Below, one piece after another: positions 24,850 to 33,407 of a DNA stretch of 64,000 nt. The stretch comes from Treponema sp. GTDB taxonomy: Bacteria; Spirochaetota; Spirochaetia; Treponematales; Treponemataceae. The notes under the pieces are model-generated. The model was not told the origin of the DNA. It saw only the letters and a program-made list of their open reading frames with translations, and made no database searches. The stretch spans positions 20,012 to 84,011 of the forward strand of contig JAFXWC010000062.1 in NCBI GenBank assembly GCA_017534445.1. The letters are read 5' to 3'. Each line of letters starts with the position of its first letter. The first letter of the stretch is position 1. Made by a program: the position numbers and the translations under genes.

Positions 24850-24878
24850 TTGACAAACAGCCACAAATTTTCTATTAT
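24850..24878 (+). promoter_or_regulatory. PBP1A promoter, leaderless type
   Basis: Perfect TTGACA (24850-24855), 17 nt, TATTAT (24873-24878), then 6 nt to the ATG at 24885. There is no room for a leader. Confidence 0.8.
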
Positions 24879-24884
24879 TATAGA

Positions 24885-27566
24885 ATGAAAAAAATCAAGA
24901 AATGGCCTTACATTCTTCTTTCAGCTCTCATTTTTGCCTCAGCACTGGCAGGAGCAGGCCTCGGTAAAGCACTCGCAGTCACAAGAAATACCATAAACAC
25001 AGAAAATTTCACTGAATTCACAACGGCTTTGCCAACAAAGCTTTTGGACATAAACGGTGAGCTCATCACGGAATTCGCAAGCGATGAAAAGAGAGAGATT
25101 ATCTCCCTCAGCAAGCTTCCCCCGCAGATGATAAACGCCCTCATCACCCGCGAAGACAGAATCTTCTACGACCACCACGGCTACAGCGTAAAGGCTCTTT
25201 CCCGCGCTGTAATAGGCATACTCACCCACAGCAAGCTTGGTGGAGGTTCTACCCTTACCCAGCAGATTGCGGGAACCCTCTACTGCGACCGCCGCGAAAA
25301 GTCCATCAAAAGAAAGCTCAAGGAACTTTGGTGGTGTATCCAGATGGAAAGACGCTATTCAAAAGACGAAATCCTTGAAATCTACCTCAACAAGATATAC
25401 TTCGGTGGCGGAACCTACGGTGTAAATGCCGCCTGCAAATACTACTTCGGCCACAGTGCAATGCAGATTACCCCAGCCGAAGCTTCAATGCTCGTAATCC
25501 AGCTTTCAAACCCGGTTTACTACAACCCCTTCGAAAACACAACCCGCGCTCAGGAAATGCAGAACTACATCCTGAACGAAATGGTACAGGAAGGATACCT
25601 TTCCCAGGAAGAAGCAGACGAAAGCTTTGACACCTTCTGGGCCAATTTCGACTACAACAGGGCCGGATCATCGGCACACGCAATGAGACGCGACGAAGCC
25701 CCTTGGTTCAGCGAATACGTCCGCCGCGAGCTTAGCAACATGCTCTACGGAACGGAAGACCTCTACACAGGCGGCTATACTGTAAACACAACGCTCAACC
25801 TGCACTACCAGAGGGCTGCAGACGACATAATGGCAGACTACATAGTGTATGCAAACAAGGCCTACAAGCGCACCCTTAGCGAAAACAGGCTGGACTACTT
25901 CCGCCGCTACATTCCGGTAACGGAACTTATCACCCTGGCCTTCAACCTTACAAACCTTCAGGTAAGCGAAAAGAGGGCAAAGCAGCTTGCACTCAGCGCC
26001 TACGCAAAAGAGGCAAACCCGGTTATGGACATCATGTCCCTCCTTACAGGCCTTGACACCCTCAAGACGCAGATGGTAATGCGTGGCAACGAAATAACAA
26101 GACGGGCATCCGAAAAAGACACGGTAGAAGGAACCATGATAGCCGTAGAAAACGAAACCGGCTACATAAACACTATCGTCGGCGGTTCAAGATATGACGA
26201 ATCAAACCAGTTCATCCGCGCAACACAGGCAAAGATTCAGCCAGGTTCCTCTTTCAAGCCGCTCTACTACTCAGCCGCAATCGACACAAAGCAAATAACA
26301 ATGACAACCGTCCTTAGCGACACGCCGGAAGTATTCATTAAGGCAGACGGTGAGCCTTACTTCCCCAAGAACTACGGTGGACACTACAGGGGCAACGTAG
26401 AAGTATGGCAGGCCTTGTGTCTCTCCCTAAACATCCCGGCACTCAAGGTTTTGGAAACCGCAGGATTCGATGCCGCAATCGTACGCTCCACAGACCTTCT
26501 TGGCATACCGGAAAACGAATGGGAAGAACGCAGCATTTCTCCTTTGTACGCACTGGGTCTTGGCGTATGTTCCGTAAGGCCTATAGAAATGGCAAAGGCC
26601 TACGCAACCATTGCAAACAACGGAAAAGAAGTTACACCTATAGCAATCCGCTACATAGAAGACAAGAACGGAAACATAATGCTCAATCCTGAGCGCGAAA
26701 TAAAGGACAAAGAAGCTGCCAACGGTGGTCCAAAGCAGATTATTTCTCCACAGAACGCCTTCATAATGCAGGAAATGCTCAAGATGACGGTTTCCCGCGG
26801 TACCCTGGCAAGCGGTTCAAACTACAGTTCCACAAAGAAGACAATCCAGAAAGACAAGGGCAAGGGATATAAATTCCGCTTTATAGACGAAACAGGAAAG
26901 GCCTTCAACATGCCGGTTGCAGGTAAGACAGGTACGACACAGAACTGGGCAGACGCATGGGCAGTAGGCTTTACACCTTACGTAACATCCGTATTCTGGT
27001 TCGGTTTTGACCGCCCAGGACAGTCACTTGGTCTTTCCATAACAGGTGCATCACTTGCGGCTCCTGCATGGGGCGACTATATGCACATTGCAAACGAAAA
27101 CAGACCATACAAGCCCTTCTTTAACAAGATACCACGCGGAATCGTAAAGAAATCCATCTGCTCAAAATACGGCGGAGTCTATACAAAGGAATGCGGAAGC
27201 GACCTTATCGTAGGCTACTTCTACGCAGGAACTGAACCCACGGAATCTTGTACAAAGCATGCCAACGACAACTCTCTTGAAATTGGTGCGGGCAACTTGG
27301 AAATAGCGGCAGAACTTTCAGGCTGGGCATTCAACAATGACGCAGACGATCCTCTGGAAGTAAACCTTGACTTCCTTGACGACGACGACAGCGGTTCATC
27401 CAACTGGTTCTCCGATTTGTTCGGTGGGGACTCTTCCCCAATGCCAACTAACGATGACGATGACGATGATGAATCATCAAAACCGGAAGACCCAAGGAAA
27501 AACGCTCCTAAACCAGTAGAAATTTATCCTCCTCAGGACGATGACACCAACTGGCTCTTGCAATAG
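24885..27566 (+). CDS. Penicillin-binding protein 1A (bifunctional glycosyltransferase/transpeptidase)
   Basis: A protein of 893 residues that polymerises and cross-links peptidoglycan. One N-terminal membrane helix is followed by a GT51 glycosyltransferase domain (EDRIFYDHHG with the catalytic Glu near 85; GGGSTLTQQIA; ERRYSKDEILEIYLN). The transpeptidase domain has GSSFKPLYYS (active Ser in SxxK), SLN as SxN and GKTGTTQNWADAWAVG as KTG. The last 90 residues are very acidic (runs of Asp) and end in a Pro/Glu-rich tail, probably disordered and outside the membrane. No Shine-Dalgarno sequence; a leaderless message is predicted. The ParB-like gene follows after 12 nt. Confidence 0.95.
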   Translation: MKKIKKWPYILLSALIFASALAGAGLGKALAVTRNTINTENFTEFTTALPTKLLDINGELITEFASDEKREIISLSKLPPQMINALITREDRIFYDHHGYSVKALSRAVIGILTHSKLGGGSTLTQQIAGTLYCDRREKSIKRKLKELWWCIQMERRYSKDEILEIYLNKIYFGGGTYGVNAACKYYFGHSAMQITPAEASMLVIQLSNPVYYNPFENTTRAQEMQNYILNEMVQEGYLSQEEADESFDTFWANFDYNRAGSSAHAMRRDEAPWFSEYVRRELSNMLYGTEDLYTGGYTVNTTLNLHYQRAADDIMADYIVYANKAYKRTLSENRLDYFRRYIPVTELITLAFNLTNLQVSEKRAKQLALSAYAKEANPVMDIMSLLTGLDTLKTQMVMRGNEITRRASEKDTVEGTMIAVENETGYINTIVGGSRYDESNQFIRATQAKIQPGSSFKPLYYSAAIDTKQITMTTVLSDTPEVFIKADGEPYFPKNYGGHYRGNVEVWQALCLSLNIPALKVLETAGFDAAIVRSTDLLGIPENEWEERSISPLYALGLGVCSVRPIEMAKAYATIANNGKEVTPIAIRYIEDKNGNIMLNPEREIKDKEAANGGPKQIISPQNAFIMQEMLKMTVSRGTLASGSNYSSTKKTIQKDKGKGYKFRFIDETGKAFNMPVAGKTGTTQNWADAWAVGFTPYVTSVFWFGFDRPGQSLGLSITGASLAAPAWGDYMHIANENRPYKPFFNKIPRGIVKKSICSKYGGVYTKECGSDLIVGYFYAGTEPTESCTKHANDNSLEIGAGNLEIAAELSGWAFNNDADDPLEVNLDFLDDDDSGSSNWFSDLFGGDSSPMPTNDDDDDDESSKPEDPRKNAPKPVEIYPPQDDDTNWLLQ

Positions 27567-27578
27567 CAAAGGAATAAT

Positions 27579-28019
27579 ATGCTTGTAAAGATAAGCGAAA
27601 TAAAGGTAAAAAAAAGAGTCCGCAAAGACCTTGGCGATTTGGATGCTTTAAAGCAAAGCCTAAGGACTTACGGACTTTTAAACCCCATAACGCTAAATTC
27701 AAAGTATGAGCTTATCGCAGGAGAGCGCCGTCTGGAAGCCGCAAAGGCAATCGGTTGGGAAAACATAAACGCAATAGTTCTTGGAAGGGAATTGGACGAT
27801 GTTTCCCAGCTGGAAATGGAGCTAGAAGAAAACAACCAGCGCAAGGAATTTACCGACGAAGAGCTGCTTGACGGCTACCACCGCCTGGAACGCCTTAGAA
27901 ACCCTACCCTTCTTATGAAGCTTTGGAAGCTAATCAAAAAGCTAATCGACGCAATAGCAGAAATGCTAAAAAAACTGTTCGGAACAAAAAAAGGAAGCCT
28001 TACCGACACAATCCAGTAG
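27579..28019 (+). CDS. Stand-alone ParB/Srx-fold protein with C-terminal amphipathic helix
   Basis: A protein of 146 residues. Residues 1-110 are the N-terminal ParB/Srx domain (VKISEIKVKKRVR, then GERRLEAAKAIG at about 48-59, the CTP-binding box of ParB, and ENNQRKEFTDEE). The DNA-binding HTH domain of true ParB is missing. The end is instead a strongly amphipathic Leu/Lys helix (LLMKLWKLIKKLIDAIAEML) that could sit on a membrane. Normal chromosome-partitioning ParB is about 280 residues, so this is a different protein, perhaps a CTP-dependent switch at the membrane (inference). AAAGGAAT precedes the ATG; it is probably co-transcribed with PBP1A. Confidence 0.8.
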   Translation: MLVKISEIKVKKRVRKDLGDLDALKQSLRTYGLLNPITLNSKYELIAGERRLEAAKAIGWENINAIVLGRELDDVSQLEMELEENNQRKEFTDEELLDGYHRLERLRNPTLLMKLWKLIKKLIDAIAEMLKKLFGTKKGSLTDTIQ

Positions 28020-28031
28020 GCTTCCACTTAA

Positions 28032-28061
28032 AAGAAAAACCCGGAAGGCAATCCCCCGGGT
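28032..28061 (-). terminator. Terminator downstream of tyrS
   Basis: On the minus strand ACCCGG and CCGGGT enclose an 11-nt loop and are followed by a T-rich run (TTTTCTTTT). Confidence 0.65.
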
Positions 28062-28090
28062 CTTATGCAAAAAATCCAATCTATTCTATT

Positions 28091-29314
28091 TTATTTTAGA
28101 ACAACGCGGCAGAATTTCTTCTTTCCAGCCTTTACAACAAATTCTCCGTCCTTGTCCGCATCGGAAGTCTTAAAGACAGCCTTTACGTCCGTAACGCTAT
28201 TTCCGTTAACACTTGCCCCACCCTGCTGAATCAGGCGGCGGGCATCTGACTTTGTTGCGCAAAGCTTTGTGTTAAAGAAAAGGTCGCAGGCGTTAACTCC
28301 GGCATCAAATTCAGCCTTGGAAAGTTCAACCGTGGGCATCTGGGACTTGTCACCGCCGCCACCGAATGCAGCCTTTGCACCGGCAACCGCATTGTCTGCT
28401 TCTTCCTTACCGTGAATGTCCTTTACAACCTCGTAGGCAAGAGTCTTCTGTGCAATACGTGTTTCGGGATGCTCCTTCTGCTGGGCGCAAATCTCTTCAA
28501 TCTGCTCGCGTGGAAGAAAAGTAAAGACCTTAAGGTATTCAACAACCTTGGAGTCGTCGCTGTTATAGAGGTACTGGTAAATCTGGTAGGGAGAAGTCTT
28601 TGACTTGTCAAGCCAAAGTGCATTTCCCTCGCTCTTGCCAAACTTCTTTCCGCTAGGGTCAAGGATAAGAGGCATGGTAAATGCATAAGCGGTCTTGTTC
28701 AGCATCTTGCGGATAAGGTCAACACCGGTCGTAATATTACCCCACTGGTCGCTACCAGCAACCTGCATTATGCAGTTCTTTGTTTCATAGAGGTGAAGAA
28801 AGTCGTAGCCCTGAAGCAAGGTATATGAAAATTCCGCCCAAGTAATTCCGCTTTCAAGACGGCGGCGGATTATGTCCTTGTCCAGCATGTAGTTTACGTT
28901 TATGTACTTTCCTATGTCGCGCATAAAATTAAGAAGCGTGTAGTCCTTCATCCAGTCATAGTTGTCTACAAGCTCTGCCCTGCCTTCCAAAAGCCTGTCT
29001 ACCTGAGCCTGAATTGACTTGATGTTGCTGTTAACAGCTTCTTCCGAAATAATCTCACGCTCGGTCGTAGGACGAGGATCTCCGATTCTACCGGTTGCGC
29101 CTCCGCAAAGAAGTACCGGATGGTGTCCCGCGATGCAGAGTCTCTTTGCCATGCACAATGATGAATAATGGCCAAGGTGAAGGCTGTCCGCAGTAGGGTC
29201 TGTTCCCCAGTAAAAGGCAAAAGGCTTTCCGTCCAAAACCTTCTGCAGCTCGCTCTCTTCACCAGCAACATCTTTAATAAGTCCACGCCATTTTAAATCT
29301 TCATACAAAGTCAT
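28091..29314 (-). CDS. tyrS: Tyrosyl-tRNA synthetase
   Basis: The enzyme charges tRNA-Tyr. It has 407 residues, normal for the bacterial TyrRS. Motifs: DPTADSLHLGHYSSL (HIGH region), GSDQWGNITTG (tyrosine pocket), KFGKSEGNALWL (KMSKS loop), and a C-terminal S4 RNA-binding domain (TKSDARRLIQQGGASVNG). The start was set at the ATG ending at 29314, with AAGGAA 7 nt upstream. A longer open frame extends upstream, but it is the reverse of the GC-rich repeat at 29392-29565 and is not coding. A minus-strand promoter (TTGTAA, 17 nt, TACTAT) lies about 60 nt upstream. Confidence 0.96.
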   Translation of the reverse strand: MTLYEDLKWRGLIKDVAGEESELQKVLDGKPFAFYWGTDPTADSLHLGHYSSLCMAKRLCIAGHHPVLLCGGATGRIGDPRPTTEREIISEEAVNSNIKSIQAQVDRLLEGRAELVDNYDWMKDYTLLNFMRDIGKYINVNYMLDKDIIRRRLESGITWAEFSYTLLQGYDFLHLYETKNCIMQVAGSDQWGNITTGVDLIRKMLNKTAYAFTMPLILDPSGKKFGKSEGNALWLDKSKTSPYQIYQYLYNSDDSKVVEYLKVFTFLPREQIEEICAQQKEHPETRIAQKTLAYEVVKDIHGKEEADNAVAGAKAAFGGGGDKSQMPTVELSKAEFDAGVNACDLFFNTKLCATKSDARRLIQQGGASVNGNSVTDVKAVFKTSDADKDGEFVVKAGKKKFCRVVLK

Positions 29315-29391
29315 AGTTCTTTCCTTAATTTTAGTCTTACAAAAAGTAATTGCTAGAGATAGTAGCATTTTACAACAAAAATTACAATTAC

Positions 29392-29565
29392 CAAGGAGGG
29401 GAAAGCCTTCCCCTGCGGCCGCACTTCGTTGCGTCCTACCCCTTCTGCGGGGCAGTCTCTTTGCAAAGCCCCGCAACGCCCCAAGGCTGATTGGTGTTAG
29501 CAAATAAATCCGCGAGTTACGAAGTAACTCGGTAGCTCGCGAAGCGAGCGGACAACGCCTGCTAA
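29392..29565. repeat. GC-rich palindromic repeat mosaic
   Basis: Inverted relative of 5579-5748 (GGAGGGGAAAGCCTTCCCC, CCCCTTCTGCGGGGC, GCCCCGCAACGCCCC). It is followed by two clean palindromes with a GAA loop, CGAGTTACGAAGTAACTCG and GCTCGCGAAGCGAGC. It does not code. Confidence 0.75.
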
Positions 29566-29609
29566 AATGGATTAGTGTCAACAGTCAACAAGCGGACAAG
29601 GCCCCAATA

Positions 29610-29639
29610 TTGAATTCTTCCATACTTATGCGATATAAT
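29610..29639 (+). promoter_or_regulatory. nadE promoter, leaderless type
   Basis: TTGAAT (29610-29615), 18 nt, TATAAT (29634-29639), then 6 nt to ATG 29646. The -35 itself looks like a TTG start codon in frame, which can mislead gene callers. Confidence 0.75.
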
Positions 29640-29645
29640 CAAAAC

Positions 29646-31676
29646 ATGATGTATGGAATTTTCCGGGTTGGATGCGTAAGCCCAGCCCTTGCCATCGCAG
29701 ATTGCGATTATAATGCCGGACAAATCGTTAGCGCAATTAACGAAGCAGACAAAAAAGACGTAAAGCTCCTTGTTTTTCCAGAGCTTTGCATCACGGGCTA
29801 CACCTGCCAGGACCTCTTTTTGCAGGACAAGCTTCTTGACTCTTCCCTGGAAGCCCTCGTAAAAATTGCAAAAGAGACGGAAGGCACATCCGTACTTGCA
29901 GCTGTGGGACTCCCCTTTAGACTGAACAATGCCCTTTTTAACTGTGCGGCTTTTATCTACCGGGGAAAAATCCTTGCCCTGGTACCAAAAACCTTCATAC
30001 CAAACTATTCTGAATTCTACGAAAGGCGCTGGTTCTCTCCTGCCCAGGGTAAAATTCAGCAGCCGGTTTACATAAACGAAGAATTCAGCGAAGTTCCCTT
30101 TGGAACAGACATTTTAATAGAAGACAAAAACAATCCGCAAATTAAAATTGCAGCGGAAATATGCGAAGACCTTTGGGTGCCACTTTCGCCATCCACCCTA
30201 CACGCCCTTAACAATGCAACCGTTATCGCAAACCTTAGCGCAAGCAACGAAGTCATTGGGAAGGCAGAATACCGCCGTACCCTTGTAAAAGCCCAGTCCG
30301 CAAAGACAATAACAGCCTACCTCTATGCAGATGCAGGCCGGGACGAAAGCACTACAGACATGGTCTTTGGCGGCCACAACATAATTGCCCTCAACGGTTC
30401 AATCAAGGCAGAATCAAAGCTTTTCTCCGACTGCTCAAAACTCCTCTGCTGCGACCTTGACATGGAACTCATTCAGAACGAAAGGCTCCGCACTACAACC
30501 TATGCCGCAAGCTCCGCAAAAATTGGGGCAGATCCTTCAAGCGACTACCATACAGTCTACATTGAATTTAAAGACAACCAGAATCAGCAGGGCTCAATAG
30601 GATTCTCAGCCGGTTCAGACGGCAAAAAAAATGACGCAAGTGACTTCTTAGGCTTCATAGATCCCCACCCCTTCGTTCCTTCCGACAAAGAAAAAAGAAG
30701 CGAACGCTGCCGGGAAGTAATAGAGCTTCAGGCAGAAGGCCTTGCAAAAAGACTCCGCCACATCCACGCAAAAAATGCCGTCATCGGTCTTAGCGGGGGC
30801 TTGGATTCAACCCTTGCCCTTTTGGTAACATGCCGCGCCTTTGACAAATGCTCACTGGACAGAAGCGGAATATGGTGCATAACAATGCCCTGCTTTGGAA
30901 CAACTGGACGCACCTACGGAAACGCATGCACCCTTGCGCAAAAAACACAGGCAACCCTAAAGGAAGTGGACATAAAAAAAGCCGTTCTCCAGCACTTTGA
31001 AGATATTGGCCAGGACGAAAACCTTCATGACGTAACCTACGAAAACTGCCAGGCCCGCGAACGCACGCAAATTCTTATGGACATAGCAAATAAAACAGGC
31101 GGAATCGTAATAGGAACCGGAGACTTAAGCGAGCTTGCCCTTGGCTGGTGCACCTACAACGGAGACCACATGTCCATGTACGGAGTGAACGCATCCATTC
31201 CCAAGACCCTTGTGCGCTACCTTGTTGACTACTTTGCAGACGAAGCAGAACAGTCAGGGAACTCAGAGCTTTGCAAAGTCCTAAAAGACATACTTGACAC
31301 ACCAGTAAGCCCAGAGCTACTTCCGCCGGAAAAGGGAACAATCAGCCAAAAGACGGAGGAACTCGTTGGCCCCTACGAGCTGCATGACTTCTTCCTCTAC
31401 TACATGTTGCGCCGAGCCTACTCCCCAAAGAAGATTTTCTTCCTTGCCAAAGTTGCATTCAAGGACAGAAGCGAATATCCTGCAGAAACAATCCTAAAGT
31501 GGTTAAAGAGCTTCTACAAAAGGTTCTTTGGTCAGCAGTTCAAAAGGAGCTGCATGCCGGACGGAGCCAAGGTTGGTACGGTAAGCCTTTCCCCGCGCGG
31601 AGACTGGAGAATGCCGAGCGACTCTAGCGCAAACCTCTGGCTAAAGGAGATTGAGGAACTGGAGAGGAGCCTCTAA
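29646..31676 (+). CDS. nadE: NAD+ synthetase, glutamine-dependent
   Basis: The protein makes NAD+ from nicotinic acid adenine dinucleotide, ATP and glutamine. It has 676 residues and two domains. The N-terminal nitrilase-type glutaminase has Glu in FPELCITGY, Lys in LVPKTFIPNY and Cys in AAEICEDLW. The C-terminal ATP-pyrophosphatase has P-loop GLSGGLDSTLALL and GTGDLSELALGWCTY. This long form uses glutamine and channels ammonia. The start was placed at ATG 29646 (an adjacent ATG at 29649 is possible) because the upstream codons lie in the promoter. It overlaps rlmJ by one base. Confidence 0.95.
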   Translation: MMYGIFRVGCVSPALAIADCDYNAGQIVSAINEADKKDVKLLVFPELCITGYTCQDLFLQDKLLDSSLEALVKIAKETEGTSVLAAVGLPFRLNNALFNCAAFIYRGKILALVPKTFIPNYSEFYERRWFSPAQGKIQQPVYINEEFSEVPFGTDILIEDKNNPQIKIAAEICEDLWVPLSPSTLHALNNATVIANLSASNEVIGKAEYRRTLVKAQSAKTITAYLYADAGRDESTTDMVFGGHNIIALNGSIKAESKLFSDCSKLLCCDLDMELIQNERLRTTTYAASSAKIGADPSSDYHTVYIEFKDNQNQQGSIGFSAGSDGKKNDASDFLGFIDPHPFVPSDKEKRSERCREVIELQAEGLAKRLRHIHAKNAVIGLSGGLDSTLALLVTCRAFDKCSLDRSGIWCITMPCFGTTGRTYGNACTLAQKTQATLKEVDIKKAVLQHFEDIGQDENLHDVTYENCQARERTQILMDIANKTGGIVIGTGDLSELALGWCTYNGDHMSMYGVNASIPKTLVRYLVDYFADEAEQSGNSELCKVLKDILDTPVSPELLPPEKGTISQKTEELVGPYELHDFFLYYMLRRAYSPKKIFFLAKVAFKDRSEYPAETILKWLKSFYKRFFGQQFKRSCMPDGAKVGTVSLSPRGDWRMPSDSSANLWLKEIEELERSL

Positions 31677-32563
31677 TGTTTTCTTACCAGCACGAATACC
31701 ATGCAGGAAACCACGCGGACATTTTTAAGCACGTCTGCCTTACGCTAATCTTGGAAAGCCTCTGCAAAAAAGACAAGCCCTTTACGGTAATAGACATGCA
31801 CGCAGGCTCTGCCCTTTATGCCCTGAATGACGAGCGCCTTTTAAAAACCGGAGAGGCCGAAAGCGGAATAAAAAAGCTTTTTGAATTCTGTTCCATACAC
31901 AGCATTACCCTTCCGGAAGGAATGAAGGAATACCTTAAGGCAGAAGAGCCATATTTAAAGAACGGACTTTATGCAGGAAGCCCGGAAATTGCAAGGCTTT
32001 ACATGAGAAATGGAGACGCGCTTTTCCTAACGGAAATGCATCCCCAGGCAGCAAAGAACCTAGAAGAAAACATGAAGATGACTCTTTTAAGAACAAGGGA
32101 AGACGGTTCATGCACGGAAGAAAAATGCCCGGTAAAAGCCGTAATAAAAATAGAAGACTCATACACAGCACTTAACGCCCTTACACCGCCAAAGATAAAG
32201 CGGGGACTCATACTTTGCGACCCAAGCTACGAAGACGCATCCGACTACAAAAAAGTAACGGAAGCAATAAAAAATGCCCACAAAAAATGGAACACGGCAG
32301 TTATTGCGGTTTGGTATCCGCTCTTGCTAAGAAGAAAAAACGAGACGGCTCAAATGCTAAGCTCACTTGAAGACTACGTAAAGCTTGGCTTGAACCAGGT
32401 TCAGACGGTAAGACTTGAAATGGCTGTTAAAAATCCAGGTGAACTTGACCAGGACAGCAATGCCCACCTCTATGGAAGCGGTATGTTCCTTATTAATCCG
32501 CCCTGGCAAGTAAAAGAAAAGATGGAAAAAGTTGCATCCGTCCTAAAAAAAATCCTGGTCTAA
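31676..32563 (+). CDS. rlmJ: RlmJ-type 23S rRNA adenine-N6 methyltransferase
   Basis: A protein of 295 residues. The start FSYQHEYHAGNHADIFKHVCL is the signature of RlmJ, which methylates A2030 of 23S rRNA using S-adenosylmethionine. Motif I region: FTVIDMHAGSALYAL. The catalytic motif IV reads CDPSYED; the family normally has DPPY, so the second Pro is Ser here. The remaining conserved parts (GSPEIARLYMR, LNPPW near the end) are present. The start codon overlaps the nadE stop (TAATG), so the two are translationally coupled. Confidence 0.9.
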   Translation: MFSYQHEYHAGNHADIFKHVCLTLILESLCKKDKPFTVIDMHAGSALYALNDERLLKTGEAESGIKKLFEFCSIHSITLPEGMKEYLKAEEPYLKNGLYAGSPEIARLYMRNGDALFLTEMHPQAAKNLEENMKMTLLRTREDGSCTEEKCPVKAVIKIEDSYTALNALTPPKIKRGLILCDPSYEDASDYKKVTEAIKNAHKKWNTAVIAVWYPLLLRRKNETAQMLSSLEDYVKLGLNQVQTVRLEMAVKNPGELDQDSNAHLYGSGMFLINPPWQVKEKMEKVASVLKKILV

Positions 32564-32588
32564 GAACAAGCGTTTTTATGACAATCAT

Positions 32589-33080
32589 TTAAAACCAAAA
32601 GCGGAATCCTGCCGTAAGCGGAAAATGTGCGGCAGGAAATTTTAGCCCGTCATCACCTGCAAAGTTAAGGCCAAATTCTAAAGCCCCCTGCATGTAGGTT
32701 TCAAGAAAGTCAAAGACAAAGAGGTTTGCGCCAAGGACAAGCCGCGTTCCAAAAAACAAATGTGCAAGCCCTTCATCCTTATCCATGTAGGAAGAAAAAA
32801 CAAGGCCTGGTCCCATGTATGAATGGAGCATTCCAAAAAGCTTGGGATTGTTCATCCAATAGTCTATGTAGCCGCAAAGACTCCATTCATTCTGTGAACT
32901 GTTGCCAAAAACGCCAAAGACCAAGGGATATTCGCTTACCCTAAGAGTAACCCCTGCCCTCCAAGAAGAATCGCTTCCTATTGGAGAGTAGCCAAATTCA
33001 CCGCCAAGCCCACGGTCAGCAAAAAGCGGAAGGGCAAGAGCCAAAAACACAAGGCAGACAAACACTTTTTTATTCATCAT
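32589..33080 (-). CDS. Exported beta-rich protein, outer-membrane-like
   Basis: A protein of 163 residues with a clear signal peptide (NKKVFVCLVFLALALPLFADR). The mature part alternates polar and hydrophobic residues, is rich in Tyr, Trp and Gly and ends in Phe (LTAGFRFWF). The terminal aromatic residue and strand pattern resemble outer-membrane beta-barrel proteins. No family was recognised. The start is the ATG ending at 33080 (an ATG follows directly); a promoter with its -10 six nt upstream rules out the longer frame and predicts a leaderless message. Confidence 0.75.
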   Translation of the reverse strand: MMNKKVFVCLVFLALALPLFADRGLGGEFGYSPIGSDSSWRAGVTLRVSEYPLVFGVFGNSSQNEWSLCGYIDYWMNNPKLFGMLHSYMGPGLVFSSYMDKDEGLAHLFFGTRLVLGANLFVFDFLETYMQGALEFGLNFAGDDGLKFPAAHFPLTAGFRFWF

Positions 33081-33086
33081 AAAACG

Positions 33087-33115
33087 ATGATAGCAAAAAA
33101 TCCCATATATGTCAA
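33087..33115 (-). promoter_or_regulatory. Promoter of the outer-membrane-like protein, leaderless type
   Basis: On the minus strand TTGACA (33110-33115) and TATCAT (33087-33092) are 17 nt apart; the ATG starts 6 nt after the -10. Confidence 0.8.
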
Positions 33116-33175
33116 AGTGAAGGTCTTTGGAGACACGAAAATCAGTTTCCACAATATTATCTTATGTAAAGAAAC

Positions 33176-33403
33176 AGGAAATCACCCTTCGGGTACACCG
33201 TACGCACTTGCTACGGTGTATTTGTGCAGCGGAAGTCACACAACGGTAGCAAGTGCGTAGCGTTGTGGACTGAAAACTCGCATTGGAGCGGAACGTACCC
33301 GGCAGCGTAGCTTCAAGCCGCGCAGCGAGTTTAATTTCTTATTCCGCGACACCGCGGGTTTTCAGACGAATTTGACTGGGAGCGGAACACAAAACTGATT
33401 TCC
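33176..33403. repeat. Palindromic repeat element related to 15193-15356
   Basis: Ends read GGAAATCA and TGATTTCC. Inside are inverted copies ACGCACTTGCTACGGTGT and ACGGTAGCAAGTGCGT, and CGGCAGCGTAGCTTCAAGCC, which is the reverse complement of the core at 15270-15295. It fills the gap before clpB and does not code. Confidence 0.75.
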
Positions 33404-33407
33404 ATGC

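Noticed and set aside
29315..29581. N-terminal extension of tyrS by 89 codons
   Set aside because: The extension is the reverse of a GC-rich repeat; the ATG ending at 29314 has AAGGAA at proper spacing and matches the usual TyrRS start.
29610..29645. TTG start for nadE
   Set aside because: The TTG is the first part of the -35 hexamer and the region contains the -10, so it is not transcribed as coding sequence.
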